This document shows, one piece after another, positions 1 through 7,888 of a DNA stretch of 16,600 bases (positions are counted from its first letter, which is position 1; every line of letters begins with the position of its first letter). The DNA lies in assembly GCA_013696045.1 (NCBI GenBank), contig JACCZH010000351.1, forward strand, positions 1-16,600, written 5' to 3'. The translations under genes and the position numbers were made by a program. This DNA comes from Chloroflexia bacterium (GTDB lineage Bacteria > Chloroflexota > Chloroflexia > Thermomicrobiales > CFX8). Below the pieces are notes generated by a model. The model searched no databases. It saw only the letters and a list, made by a program, of their open reading frames with translations, and was not told the origin of the DNA.

Positions 1-258
1 GTCTCCGACCCAGAGGCTACGCGGCGCACGCCAACCTTACAGTTGGAGATCGCCGACAACGTAAATATAGCGCAAGTGCGTGTCAGTCTGGACGGCCGCT
101 CGACCCAGACACCGGTCGATCTGGGTGATGGCCATTACGTGCTTCTTCTGGACTTGCGCGACGATGAGGCAGACGAATACTCTGTCCTTATCGAAGCCGA
201 GGACAGCGCAGGGAATGTAGTTCAAATCGAGCATCGGGTCGTCGTAAACACGGACTAG
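1..258 (+). CDS. 3' end of a protein with an Ig-like C-terminal domain (5' truncated)
   Basis: The reading frame is open from base 1 with no stop until TAG at 256-258, so this is the last 85 codons of a gene that begins left of the window. The visible residues alternate polar and hydrophobic positions as in a beta-sandwich (for example NIAQVRVSLDGR, then YSVLIEAEDSAGNVVQIEHR), and the 'AxDxAGNV' turn is typical of bacterial Ig-like or cadherin-like repeats in secreted proteins. No membrane anchor or sorting signal is seen at the C-terminus. A TTG at 43 could act as a start, but a 71-residue protein starting mid-domain is less likely than a truncated gene. The DUF4388 gene starts 10 nt after the stop and may be co-transcribed. 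The function of the whole protein cannot be read from this fragment. Confidence 0.6.
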   Translation, partial: VSDPEATRRTPTLQLEIADNVNIAQVRVSLDGRSTQTPVDLGDGHYVLLLDLRDDEADEYSVLIEAEDSAGNVVQIEHRVVVNTD

Positions 259-268
259 AGGGATTCCG

Positions 269-1444
269 GTGAGCGCATTACACAGGACGTCATTTGACAG
301 CGTTGGGCTACCGGGAGCCAGCGTTGTTGAGGAGCTCGACCTCCAGGGCAAGCTGGGGGCGTTCTCGATCTCAGACATTTTCCAGATGTTCAGCTACACC
401 GAAAAAACCGGCACGCTGGCCATGATCCAGGGTTGGAACACGCGCACAATTTCGTTCGAGCGTGGCCGCATCAGCTACGTTGCCGCCGGCAGCCGCTTGC
501 CAACCATGCCTGATCTTCTGATGCGCAACGGCATTGTCGACCGCGCCACGCTCGAGCGCGCCGTTAATTCCGCCTACACCGACGCCGAGATCATCAGCCT
601 CCTTCAAAAGGATGGAACGATCACTCCAGCCGATGTCCAGCATTGCCAGGACCAGCTGCTGGAGATCTCCATCTACACACTCTTCCTGTGGCGCAACTGC
701 TACTTCACCTTTAAGGCCGGCGAGCTTGTCAAAGAGGGTGGCGTAGCAGTCAACATCGACAGTACTCACCTCATCATCGAGGGCACCCGCCGGGTCGATG
801 AGTGGATCGAGGTGAGCCCTGTCGTACCGTCGGTCTTCATGATTTTCCGCAAGCATCTGAGACCGCCACACGCCAGGATTGAGCCAGGTCTATCCGACAT
901 CTTCCGGTTGATCGACGGACAAAGCGATGTCGTGTCAATCGCTCGATCCGTCGGGGTAACCCAGTTTGAGGCCGCCAAAGCGCTCTTCGACCTCACCCAG
1001 CTTGGCTACATTGAGGCCATACCGCCCAACCGGGTGAAGGTCATCGAGCTGTTCAATCAGGCCGTCGAGTCGATCTATCTGAAGCTTGTGCTTTTTGATT
1101 ACTCGCGGGCTGCTCTCCAGTTTGAGAACCAGCTCAACCGCTTCGCGGTCGAGAACAAGCTCAAGGTGAGGATGTCGGCCGGGAAAATCCTCATCGGAGA
1201 CACCAACACCCGCATCTCGACAACCGAGCTCGTGGACCTCTACAAGCTCTTCATCGGCATCCAGAACAACAAGTTTTCCAAGGAGTTCGAGCCAGTTGTT
1301 GCACAGGGCTTAATGGAGGGACTCTACCGCCACACCGATCCCGAGATGCAGGCTCTCATGCGCATGTATGAGTTTGTCGAGATCGAGGGCCTTGTTCTGC
1401 TGGAGCAGATGGGCACTGGGCTCGGACGCCGTGTTAGCCGCTGA
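269..1444 (+). CDS. DUF4388 (PATAN-like) domain protein
   Basis: A 391-residue protein starting at GTG 269, with AGAGGG (257-262) just upstream as ribosome binding site. Residues about 25-180 look like a DUF4388/PATAN domain: 'LQGKLGAFSISDIFQMFSY', then 'KTGTLAM', 'ISFERGRISYVAA', a helical part, and a strand near 'YFTFKAGE'. Residues about 185-252 look like a winged-helix segment ('IFRLIDGQSDVVSIARSVG' followed by 'AAKALFDLTQLGYIEA'). The C-terminal 140 residues are mixed alpha/beta with no motif I can name. In this family DUF4388 domains occur in cytoplasmic regulatory proteins, often of two-component, GTPase or gliding systems, and are thought to mediate protein interactions; the partner here is unknown. 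No signal peptide or membrane segment is seen. Its last 11 bp overlap the convergent DUF2851 gene. Confidence 0.8.
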   Translation: MSALHRTSFDSVGLPGASVVEELDLQGKLGAFSISDIFQMFSYTEKTGTLAMIQGWNTRTISFERGRISYVAAGSRLPTMPDLLMRNGIVDRATLERAVNSAYTDAEIISLLQKDGTITPADVQHCQDQLLEISIYTLFLWRNCYFTFKAGELVKEGGVAVNIDSTHLIIEGTRRVDEWIEVSPVVPSVFMIFRKHLRPPHARIEPGLSDIFRLIDGQSDVVSIARSVGVTQFEAAKALFDLTQLGYIEAIPPNRVKVIELFNQAVESIYLKLVLFDYSRAALQFENQLNRFAVENKLKVRMSAGKILIGDTNTRISTTELVDLYKLFIGIQNNKFSKEFEPVVAQGLMEGLYRHTDPEMQALMRMYEFVEIEGLVLLEQMGTGLGRRVSR

Positions 1445-2756
1445 ACCGCTGCTCCTCAAACTGCACCGCCAGCGCGGCGATGGGACACTCGAAGCAGCGC
1501 AGGTGTGCGCACCCCTGCCGGCCGATCTGATGCAGACCCTGAACCTCCAGGGCGCTTCTCACCTGGAACCGGCGCTCTCCTACGATTTGCTTGATCGTCT
1601 TTCGTGCCACATCGTCATCCACCCCGCCCGGTAACTGCTCCCATACTACGCCAATCTGCTCCATCAACGACTGATCTCCCGTGGCGTCAGCGTAGGCCGC
1701 AACGAACGGCGCGAGCGTGTTCACCACGATTTGCCGCCGGCGTGACTCGCCAATGGCCGGTTGGGCGCTCGCGAGCCACCGATCCCAGCTCGCGCCGTCG
1801 TCAAGCGGCAAGCGCATAAGATAGGCCAGCAAGCCATCGGCAGCGGCAACGTTTAGCAGCCCGGCCATCGACGCCAGCCTCCGGGCTGGATGGTTCAGCG
1901 GACGTACCCGGTTGAGGTTCCATACCGGTGCAGACGTTAGCGAGAGCCCATACTCCTGCACCAGCGCCTGCCAACAGCTCTCAATCTGGGAAGTGTCAAC
2001 TGTTTGCTCGCTTACCAGAGCCTGATGCCCTGGCGACAACGGTAGAAAACCTCCGGTCCCCAGGAACGCAGCGCTGAGACCCTTCACTCCAAGTTCAACA
2101 GCAATGCGTTCAATCATTATCAACGGCAACCGATCCGCGACGGCTTCCATACCTGACCGGTTACCCGACAATCCGAGGCTATCGAGCATGCCCCGGTAGA
2201 GCGTCTCGCCGGCCGAGCGGGCCATCATCTCCTGCTGAAAGCGCAGCTGCTTTTGGACCAACCTCCTCCAGCCCTCGCGCCGCAACACCGATCGAATCTC
2301 CTCCGGGCGTTCGCCGGCCAAAGTTGGCAGGCAGGCACGTTGCCCGAGATTTCCTAGATCCAGCGGGACAATCGTTGACATGAATTGCTCGATCGAGCCA
2401 TGTAGAAATGGCGCGATCTTCACCGTCGGGATTGCCGCGCCAGCCGGGCCGGAGGATGGATGCAGCAGGTCGTTTTCGAGAACCACGTGCAGAATGACCG
2501 CGTCGTACGCCGTGTCGAATTGATGCCCGTGCGATACCCAGTCGGATTCGCGAACATGCAGCTCAACAGCGCCTTGCGCGAGCCGGCCGTCGATCTCAAT
2601 CATCGCATCGCGGAAATCAGGCCCGTTTGAGTGCGTCCAGACTCCACGATAGACAACCGCTACACGGCGTCCATCGGTCGTTCGCAGCTCCCGGCTGTGC
2701 CAACCTTCGTTCCATATCCGGCTGAGAACCGCCTCCGGAATGCGGTCAGTCGGCAC
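1434..2756 (-). CDS. DUF2851 family protein
   Basis: A 440-residue protein of the DUF2851 family, whose biochemical role is unknown. The frame stays open far upstream into dapF, but the family homology begins at 'IPEAVLSRIWNEGW'. I therefore place the start at GTG 2756-2754, which lies 1 nt after the dapF stop and suggests translational coupling. Conserved blocks are 'GPDFRDAMIEIDG' (residues 45-57), 'GAVELHVRESDW' (62-73) and 'HGHQFDTAYDAVILHVV' (76-92), the His- and Asp-rich signature at the family N-terminus. The C-terminus has three closely spaced cysteines, C416, C421 and C424 in 'CAHLRCFECPI', which could bind metal. No signal peptide or membrane helix is seen. The stop (TAA at 1436-1434) overlaps the end of the DUF4388 gene. 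Family assignment is good; function is not known. Confidence 0.8.
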   Translation of the reverse strand: MPTDRIPEAVLSRIWNEGWHSRELRTTDGRRVAVVYRGVWTHSNGPDFRDAMIEIDGRLAQGAVELHVRESDWVSHGHQFDTAYDAVILHVVLENDLLHPSSGPAGAAIPTVKIAPFLHGSIEQFMSTIVPLDLGNLGQRACLPTLAGERPEEIRSVLRREGWRRLVQKQLRFQQEMMARSAGETLYRGMLDSLGLSGNRSGMEAVADRLPLIMIERIAVELGVKGLSAAFLGTGGFLPLSPGHQALVSEQTVDTSQIESCWQALVQEYGLSLTSAPVWNLNRVRPLNHPARRLASMAGLLNVAAADGLLAYLMRLPLDDGASWDRWLASAQPAIGESRRRQIVVNTLAPFVAAYADATGDQSLMEQIGVVWEQLPGGVDDDVARKTIKQIVGERRFQVRSALEVQGLHQIGRQGCAHLRCFECPIAALAVQFEEQRFSG

Positions 2757-2757
2757 G

Positions 2758-3573
2758 CTAGTCGTCCAGCAACGCTTCTGGGGTTGTCTCACCAACCGCG
2801 ACAACTCGTGCCGGCCCGACAAGCCATAAATCGTCACCCCGCAGTTCGATACCCAATTTGCCGCCGTCGACCGACATCGCGAACGGGAATTCTCCGAGGC
2901 CAAGCTCAGCTGCCACGAACGCAGTTGCGGTGTTTCCCGTGCCGCACGCCAGCGTAATGTCTTCAACTCCGCGCTCGTAGGTGCGCACCCGCCAGCTGTG
3001 GTTGCCCTCTTGATACACGATGTTGACGTTTGTCCCGGCTGGGTACAAAGCAGTATCGAAACGCAAGCGCCGCCCGTATTCACGCAATCGCTCATCGTCC
3101 CACAACTCAACCGAGTCAATGAAAACCACGGTATGCGGCACACCAACAGTGACGTGGTGAAGGTCGCGCCCGTCGACCGTCGCGTGAGCCGGCATGAAGT
3201 TTTCCGGAGCCGGCATCTTCACGGAGATCTTCTCCGGCCCTGAATACACGGCGTCGAGGGCGCCGGAAACCGTCTCCATCGCCAGGTTCGGTTCTACGCC
3301 TAACGTTTCAACCGCGAAGCGCGCGGCGCAGCGGCTGCCGTTTCCGCACATTTCGGCGCGTGACCCGTCTGGGTTATAAAAATCAACCTCGACCGTTGAA
3401 ACACCGGTCCTTGTAACCAGGATCAGCCCGTCCGCGCCGACGGAGTATCGTCTCCGGCACAGAGCGACGCTCCAGGCCGCCCGCTCAGGCATCGGAAGAT
3501 CCTCGCCGTCCGCCAGAACGAAGTCATTGCCGGCACCGTGCATCTTGGTGAATCGCAGCGATCGTTTTGTCAC
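2758..3573 (-). CDS. dapF: Diaminopimelate epimerase
   Basis: Converts LL-2,6-diaminopimelate to the meso form, the direct precursor of lysine and of peptidoglycan cross-links; a cytoplasmic, cofactor-free, two-thiol epimerase. The 271-residue protein has the N-terminal 'KMHGAGNDF' signature (10-18), the first catalytic cysteine in 'EMCGNGSRC' (C76) and the second in 'LACGTGNTAT' (C210), plus 'GTNVNIV' (180-186). Length matches the family (about 270-280). I chose GTG 3573-3571 because GAGAGG lies 6 nt upstream of it on the minus strand. An in-frame ATG at 3597 would add eight residues but has no visible Shine-Dalgarno sequence, and the still longer open frame to 3699 runs into the gmd 5' region. 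DUF2851 follows after 1 nt, so the two form an operon. Function is secure; the start is fairly secure. Confidence 0.95.
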   Translation of the reverse strand: MTKRSLRFTKMHGAGNDFVLADGEDLPMPERAAWSVALCRRRYSVGADGLILVTRTGVSTVEVDFYNPDGSRAEMCGNGSRCAARFAVETLGVEPNLAMETVSGALDAVYSGPEKISVKMPAPENFMPAHATVDGRDLHHVTVGVPHTVVFIDSVELWDDERLREYGRRLRFDTALYPAGTNVNIVYQEGNHSWRVRTYERGVEDITLACGTGNTATAFVAAELGLGEFPFAMSVDGGKLGIELRGDDLWLVGPARVVAVGETTPEALLDD

Positions 3574-3579
3574 GAACGG

Positions 3580-3585
3580 CCTCTC
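3580..3585 (-). promoter_or_regulatory. Shine-Dalgarno site deciding the dapF start
   Basis: Minus-strand GAGAGG followed by a 6-nt spacer to GTG 3573. It favours the GTG start over the in-frame ATG at 3597, which lacks any purine-rich site. Confidence 0.5.
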
Positions 3586-3671
3586 GTTGTGTACCATCAA
3601 TTGCGCCAGTCTATCATCGAATCTGGCAAAGGGAATGCCCCTGGGAGGGCGAAGAAGGGCAACAGGCAACA

Positions 3672-4676
3672 ATGACGGCTGGCGCGGAAAAAACGGCACT
3701 CATTACTGGTGTTACGGGACAGGATGGATCGTATCTGGCCGAGTTCCTGCTCGATCAGGGCTACAGAGTCATCGGCATGATGCGGCGCACCAGCACCGAA
3801 ACCGTCGGCCGCATCGCCCACCTCCAGGATCGCATAGAGCTCGTCCACGGCGATCTCCTCGACCAGAACTCGCTGATCGATCTGATCCAGCGCTTTGAGC
3901 CAGACGAGGTCTACAATCTGGCCGCCCAGTCCTTCGTCCCGACCTCGTGGCAACAGCCGGTCCTAACAGGTGAGTTCACCGCGCTGGGCGTCACCCGCGT
4001 GCTGGAAGCAGTGCGTCTCGCCAAGCCTGACGCGCGCGTCTACCAGGCCTCGTCGTCTGAGATGTTCGGCAAGGTCCAGGAAGTGCCACAGAATGAGAAC
4101 ACGCCATTCTACCCACGCTCACCCTATGGCGTCTCCAAGCTTTACGGTCACTGGATCACCGTCAACTACCGCGAGTCCTACGACATGTTTGCGGTGTCGG
4201 GCATCCTGTTCAATCATGAGAGTCCACGGCGAGGTTTGGAGTTCGTGACCCGTAAAGTTACCCACCACGTTGCCAAGATCAAGGCTGGGCTGGTCACCAC
4301 TCTCCCGCTCGGAAATCTGGAAGCCCAGCGCGACTGGGGTTTCGCCGGCGACTATGTGCGCGCAATGTGGTTGATGCTGCAACACGACACGCCGGAAGAT
4401 TATGTCATTGCCACCGGACGCACCCACACCGTCCAGCGGTTGTGCGAGATCGCCTTCGAGACGGCTGGACTGGATTGGCGGGAGCACGTCGTGATAGACG
4501 AGCGCTTCTTCCGCCCAGCCGAGGTCGACCTGTTGATTGGCGACTCCGAGAAAGCCCGCTCTGAGCTTGGCTGGAAGCCTGAAGTCAGCTTCGAGCAGAT
4601 GATCGGCGCCATGGTCGAAGCTGACGTTCAGATGATTCGCGACCAGCCCAAAGGCTTCTGGCCGACGATTGGGTAA
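3672..4676 (+). CDS. gmd: GDP-mannose 4,6-dehydratase
   Basis: A 334-residue extended short-chain dehydrogenase that dehydrates GDP-D-mannose to GDP-4-keto-6-deoxy-D-mannose, the branch point to GDP-fucose, GDP-rhamnose and related sugars of surface glycans. The NADP-binding glycine motif is 'GVTGQDG' (13-19). The active site is S128, E130, Y152 and K156 ('ASSSEMFG', 'SPYGVSK'), with the same Glu-Tyr-Lys spacing as the E. coli enzyme. 'NHESPRRG' (181-188) and 'RDWGFAGDYV' are family signatures. ATG 3672 is chosen because the Rossmann strand begins nine residues later; the open frame back to 3567 overlaps the divergent dapF start. Purine-rich sequence (GAAGAAGGG, 3651-3659) lies somewhat far upstream. 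No partner epimerase, reductase or glycosyltransferase is adjacent, so the final sugar cannot be deduced. Confidence 0.93.
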   Translation: MTAGAEKTALITGVTGQDGSYLAEFLLDQGYRVIGMMRRTSTETVGRIAHLQDRIELVHGDLLDQNSLIDLIQRFEPDEVYNLAAQSFVPTSWQQPVLTGEFTALGVTRVLEAVRLAKPDARVYQASSSEMFGKVQEVPQNENTPFYPRSPYGVSKLYGHWITVNYRESYDMFAVSGILFNHESPRRGLEFVTRKVTHHVAKIKAGLVTTLPLGNLEAQRDWGFAGDYVRAMWLMLQHDTPEDYVIATGRTHTVQRLCEIAFETAGLDWREHVVIDERFFRPAEVDLLIGDSEKARSELGWKPEVSFEQMIGAMVEADVQMIRDQPKGFWPTIG

Positions 4677-4706
4677 CCATTTCCTTGCTCAGGAACTCGT
4701 GACATT

Positions 4707-4737
4707 CGTAGGGACGAGGCGCTGACTCGCCCCTACG
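4707..4737. repeat. Imperfect hairpin downstream of gmd (terminator or palindromic repeat)
   Basis: Arms CGTAGGGACGAG (4707-4718) and CTCGCCCCTACG (4726-4737) pair over 12 positions with a single A-C mismatch around a 7-nt loop. It begins 31 nt after the gmd stop. No proper T-run follows (GTTTCG), so it is not a canonical intrinsic terminator. It resembles the small palindromic 'GTAGGGGCGA...' repeats scattered in some Chloroflexota genomes (recalled, not checked). Only one copy is in this window. Confidence 0.5.
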
Positions 4738-4786
4738 GTTTCGACCCATGACCACGTCACGAGCCATCGTCAAGCATGCGACCCCC

Positions 4787-4815
4787 TTGACAATTTAGAA
4801 CGCCCGTTCTATAGT
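4787..4815 (+). promoter_or_regulatory. Sigma-70 type promoter of the small membrane protein and MFS gene
   Basis: TTGACA (4787-4792, perfect -35) and TATAGT (4810-4815, five of six for -10) are separated by exactly 17 nt, the best promoter in the window. Expected transcription start is near 4822, giving a 5' UTR of about 55 nt before ATG 4877. The spacer is occupied by a palindrome (next entry). Confidence 0.8.
4796..4811. promoter_or_regulatory. Operator-like palindrome between -35 and -10
   Basis: TAGAACG-CC-CGTTCTA is a perfect 7-bp inverted repeat filling the promoter spacer and touching the -10 box, an ideal place for a repressor. Its core GAAC-N4-GTTC matches the Gram-positive-type LexA (SOS) box, but its length and symmetry also suit a TetR-family operator. 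No repressor gene lies in the window, so the cognate regulator is not known. Confidence 0.6.
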
Positions 4816-4857
4816 GTACGTACATTTGTTCGACTCAGATGTTCGACTACACGAACA
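4815..4857. promoter_or_regulatory. Cluster of symmetric and repeated motifs in the leader after the promoter
   Basis: A perfect 10-bp palindrome TGTACGTACA (4815-4824) sits at the expected transcription start. TGTTCGACT occurs twice with a 13-nt period (4827-4835 and 4840-4848), and TGTTCG-N6-CGAACA (4840-4857) can form a 6-bp hairpin or serve as a second operator. The GTTC/GAAC half-sites recall the upstream palindrome. Confidence 0.4.
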
Positions 4858-4876
4858 CAGGTCAAGGAGCCCCACC

Positions 4877-5071
4877 ATGACACAGCAAGCTAGCCGCCAG
4901 ATCGCTTTGATGACACTCTTCACCTGCTGCATTGTCATCGTTTCTCTGGCGCTCGCGTCCGGCCTCAATGTCCAGATGGGATCGGTAATGAGTCAGGCAC
5001 TACCGCTGGCGATCGTCTGCGGCGCCGCATTGGCAATCCTGCTGTTCGAGCCGGGGGACTCGGCGCGCTAA
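4877..5071 (+). CDS. Small two-helix membrane protein
   Basis: A 64-residue protein starting at ATG 4877, with AAGGAG (4864-4869) 7 nt upstream. It has two predicted transmembrane segments, about residues 9-29 ('LMTLFTCCIVIVSLALASGL') and 42-58 ('LPLAIVCGAALAILLF'), joined by a short polar loop, and ends in acidic 'FEPGDSAR'. I do not recognise a family. It is the first gene after a strong, apparently regulated promoter and lies just before the MFS exporter, so it may be an accessory subunit or regulator of that exporter; this is inference from position only. The frame remains open upstream to 4814, but that region is the promoter and leader. Confidence 0.65.
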   Translation: MTQQASRQIALMTLFTCCIVIVSLALASGLNVQMGSVMSQALPLAIVCGAALAILLFEPGDSAR

Positions 5072-5173
5072 CCATTTCACCGCGTCTCGGTGGTGCTGCA
5101 AGCTCTGGAGGCGTATCCTTCGCCCTTGCGCTCCAGGTTGGCGCGGTTTAAGCCCCAGCGTGAGAGACGAGAC

Positions 5174-6445
5174 GTGGCCAAGGATCGAGTCCCTCCGGTA
5201 ACTGTCTTACCTCCTGCTCCAGCGACAGAGGAAGCCGAAGCACCGCTCGCGATGATCGAGCTCCTGCGCCGCTTTTCAGATTTCCGCTATCTCTGGCTTG
5301 GAACCATCTTCACCCAGGCCGGACAATGGATACTCAATGTATCCCTCGGCTGGCTGATGCTGGTGCTGACCGACTCGCCATTCTGGGTCGGATTGGTCGG
5401 CTTTTTCGGCGGAGTGCCAATGTTGCTCGTCGCGGTTCCGGCGGGCGTGATCCTTGACCGCTACGATCGCCGCAAGATTCTCATCTGGTGCCAGGTGGGA
5501 CTCGCGCTGATCGGCGTCATGCTGTCCGCGCTCGCCATCTTGAATATCGCGCAGCCCTGGCATCTTCTGGTTGGCGCATTTCTCAACGGCGGCGGCATGG
5601 CGCTTAACAATGCGGCGCGTCAAACCATGGTTCCAGGTATGGTCTCGCGCATCAACCTGGCGAGTGCCATCGCGCTCAATACCGCCGGACAGAATGCGTC
5701 AAGGATCGTTGGTCCGTCGATCGCCGGTGTCATCATCGGGTTCGTCGGAGTTGGAGGAGCGTTTGTCTTCCAGGCGTTCATGCTTGGCATCGCGCTTTTC
5801 TTGACATTCTCATTAGCAATAACTCCCGCCGCATCGAAAGCCGCGCCCGTCATTCGGGGCGGCCTGCTCGACGGGTTCCGCTATGTCCGTCAATCGCCGG
5901 TCCTCATGGATCTCACGCTGTTGGCGGCAATCCCCATGCTCTTCGTTTTCCCGTATCTGCAACTGCTGCCGGTGTTCGCCCGCGACATTCTCAACACCGG
6001 TCCGAGCGGGATGGGCATCCTCATGGCAGTGAGTGGAGTGGGCGCGGTCACTGGTGGGCTGCTCAGCGCACCAGCGGCGAAGCTGCGTCGCAAGGGCATG
6101 TTCCTGCTCCTGACCACCATCGCCTACGGGGTTGTCGTGGTCACGTTTGCCTACTCGGAACGGGTTGTCCTCTCGGGCGCGATGATCTTTACCGGCAGCC
6201 TGGTCGGGTCGGCTTACATGTCACTCAATAACACGTTGCTGCATTTGAACGTAACCGACGATGTGCGCGGCAGAGTCACCGGCGTCTACATGATTACCTT
6301 TGGACTCATGCCTCTGGGTGGGCTCCCGATGGGACTGGCAGCCGAAATCTGGGGGGCGCCGTTCGCCGTCGCAGCTGGCGCGGTCATCTCATCAATCCTC
6401 ACGACAATTCTCGCCGTGCGCTCGAAACGCCTGCGGGCGCTCTGA
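5174..6445 (+). CDS. MFS transporter, MFS_3/EntS-like exporter family
   Basis: A major facilitator superfamily membrane protein of about 423 residues with 10-12 hydrophobic helices. It starts the family homology at 'FSDFRYLWLGTIFTQAG', typical of the MFS_3 group (EntS and related drug or siderophore exporters). The loop 2-3 motif is 'GVILDRYDRRKIL', the usual MFS motif A with Asp-Arg, and the C-terminal half has 'DVRGRVTGVYMITF', as in this group. The substrate cannot be predicted. The start is uncertain: GTG 5090, GTG 5174 and ATG 5252 are in frame and none has a convincing Shine-Dalgarno site. I chose 5174 because GAGAGACGAG precedes it, while the segment before it and the Pro-rich linker after it are outside the family domain. 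It probably shares the operator-bearing promoter at 4787 with the small membrane protein. Confidence 0.85.
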   Translation: MAKDRVPPVTVLPPAPATEEAEAPLAMIELLRRFSDFRYLWLGTIFTQAGQWILNVSLGWLMLVLTDSPFWVGLVGFFGGVPMLLVAVPAGVILDRYDRRKILIWCQVGLALIGVMLSALAILNIAQPWHLLVGAFLNGGGMALNNAARQTMVPGMVSRINLASAIALNTAGQNASRIVGPSIAGVIIGFVGVGGAFVFQAFMLGIALFLTFSLAITPAASKAAPVIRGGLLDGFRYVRQSPVLMDLTLLAAIPMLFVFPYLQLLPVFARDILNTGPSGMGILMAVSGVGAVTGGLLSAPAAKLRRKGMFLLLTTIAYGVVVVTFAYSERVVLSGAMIFTGSLVGSAYMSLNNTLLHLNVTDDVRGRVTGVYMITFGLMPLGGLPMGLAAEIWGAPFAVAAGAVISSILTTILAVRSKRLRAL

Positions 6446-6450
6446 TCGCG

Positions 6451-6480
6451 TTGACCTCCCTCTTGGCCAGATGGTACGGT
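6451..6480 (+). promoter_or_regulatory. Possible argG promoter
   Basis: TTGACC (6451-6456) and TACGGT (6475-6480) with an 18-nt spacer. The -10 box is poor, so this is tentative. Transcription from near 6487 would give a leader of about 160 nt before argG containing the arginine-rich mini-ORF and the hairpin described next. Confidence 0.35.
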
Positions 6481-6530
6481 TCCAGATTGTGTCGAAGTCG
6501 GCATGCTGGCACGAGATATGTGTGGAGTTC

Positions 6531-6599
6531 ATGAACCTACGGTTGAGACGATTCAGGCGCAGCAGGCGCACCGCGCCGCCCTTCCGTGTGAAGGGCTAA
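6531..6599 (+). CDS. Arginine-rich leader peptide upstream of argG (candidate)
   Basis: A 22-codon mini-ORF, ATG 6531 to TAA 6597-6599, whose peptide begins MNLRLRRFRRSRR. Eight of its 22 residues are arginine, and the codons used are CGG, AGA, CGA, AGG (twice), CGC (twice) and CGT, that is, all six arginine codons. GGAG (6524-6527) lies 3 nt before the ATG, a short but usable spacing; an in-frame GTG at 6522 is an alternative. The stop codon directly abuts the terminator-like hairpin 6578-6596, and the eighth arginine codon sits in its loop. A run of regulatory codons just upstream of the matching biosynthetic gene is the hallmark of ribosome-mediated attenuation. The peptide itself probably has no other function. 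Chance is possible because the region is GC- and AG-rich. Confidence 0.5.
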   Translation: MNLRLRRFRRSRRTAPPFRVKG

Positions 6600-6609
6600 C
6601 GTCTTTTTT
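6565..6609 (+). terminator. Terminator- or attenuator-like hairpin in the argG leader
   Basis: GCCCTTC (6578-6584) pairs perfectly with GAAGGGC (6590-6596) around a 5-nt loop, and six T residues follow at 6604-6609 after a 7-nt gap. Immediately upstream GGCGC (6565-6569) can pair with GCGCC (6573-6577). The T-tract is farther from the stem than in the best intrinsic terminators. It lies 40 nt before the argG start codon rather than at a gene end suited to MFS termination only, so it may act either as the MFS terminator or as a conditional attenuator for argG. Confidence 0.5.
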
Positions 6610-6649
6610 GCTGCCAGTCGCTTCTCGTACCGAAAGTGAGATCTCCAAA

Positions 6650-7876
<1,227 letters not shown>

Positions 7877-7888
7877 ACCAGCGAGAAT

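Noticed and set aside
371..871. 166-residue minus-strand ORF opposite the DUF4388 gene
   Set aside because: Shadow frame of a well-supported gene; low-complexity composition and no motif.
2757..3146. N-terminal extension of the DUF2851 protein to 3146
   Set aside because: This part lies wholly antisense in frame-shifted register within dapF on the same strand and has no family similarity; dapF is clearly the real gene there.
6560..6610. T-box riboswitch before argG, because ACCGCG (6570-6575) precedes a terminator-like hairpin
   Set aside because: The conserved AGGGTGGNACCGCG is not present beyond ACCGCG and a few scattered matches, and the space back to the likely promoter is too short for a normal Stem I with a specifier loop. 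The Arg-rich ORF explains the region better.
6503..6649. N-terminal extension of argG by 49 residues from 6503
   Set aside because: The frame is open but the added residues have no resemblance to argininosuccinate synthase, and the stretch contains the leader hairpin and T-tract. ATG 6650 fits the family start.
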